Positions 5,453-5,503 of a stretch of DNA of 5,503 nt are shown here, in pieces. A program made the position numbers and the translations under genes. Numbering within the stretch: position 1 is the first letter of the stretch; the number at the start of each line of letters is the position of its first letter. The notes beneath the pieces were generated by a model. It saw only the letters and a program-made list of their open reading frames with translations, was not told the DNA's origin and made no database searches. The stretch comes from JBIQLO01 sp044464175 (GTDB lineage Bacteria > Planctomycetota > Phycisphaerae > Tepidisphaerales > Tepidisphaeraceae). The stretch spans positions 1 through 5,503 of the forward strand of contig JBIQLO010000240.1 in assembly GCA_044464175.1 (NCBI GenBank). The letters are read 5' to 3'.

Positions 5453-5503
5453 ACCGAGTCGATCATATTTTTTACTCCTCTACCCTAACGGGGGGCGCTG
5501 CGC

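Larger units (their letters stand above)
5056..5503. other. Gene-free, repeat-rich region upstream of the glycosyltransferase
   Basis: No reading frame of 100 codons or more here looks like a protein. The region contains three 7-nt periodic arrays (5056-5097, 5278-5340, 5425-5452), a duplicated 16-mer (5162 and 5240) and a small AT-rich patch around 5206-5222. A second AT-rich patch with a T6 run is at 5465-5474. The promoter of the glycosyltransferase must lie somewhere here, but I find no pair of -35/-10 boxes convincing enough to place it. No tRNA-like fold or intrinsic terminator was recognised. Confidence 0.7.

Overview
This is a GC-rich bacterial window whose style fits the Planctomycetes, perhaps Phycisphaerae-like. 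The evidence for that is indirect: no gene has a well-placed Shine-Dalgarno sequence, a FmdB-type zinc-ribbon gene with an Ala/Lys/Ser-rich tail follows grpE, a UbiA-family enzyme of the MqnP type is present, and the gaps between genes carry degenerate 7-nt repeats. No rRNA or marker gene is present, so the phylum is an inference.

Layout, left to right. On the + strand lie grpE (38-559), a FmdB-family zinc-ribbon protein (613-933) and a 12-segment MFS-type transporter (1042-2283). Nine bases after the transporter, two minus-strand genes converge on it: a UbiA-family prenyltransferase (2293-3216) and, upstream of that, a GT-B glycosyltransferase resembling starch/glycogen synthases (3280-5055). 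The last 448 bases (5056-5503) hold no convincing gene but much repeated DNA, including nine tandem copies of a 7-mer.

The genes do not form one pathway. GrpE serves the DnaK chaperone cycle. The zinc-ribbon protein is of unknown role. The transporter has no predictable substrate. The prenyltransferase probably acts in menaquinone synthesis by the futalosine route. The glycosyltransferase probably builds or extends a glucan or related glycan. The two minus-strand genes may share a transcript. No tRNA, rRNA, CRISPR, transposase, clear promoter or intrinsic terminator was seen.

The most interesting signal lies between the genes. At least five intergenic stretches (587-607, 998-1032, 5056-5097, 5278-5340, 5425-5452) have a 7-nt period, each with a different consensus, and three of them end at or within about 10 nt of a start codon. 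This looks like an STRR-type heptanucleotide repeat system in which the period is conserved but the sequence is not. I see no new defence system or other gene-encoded novelty.
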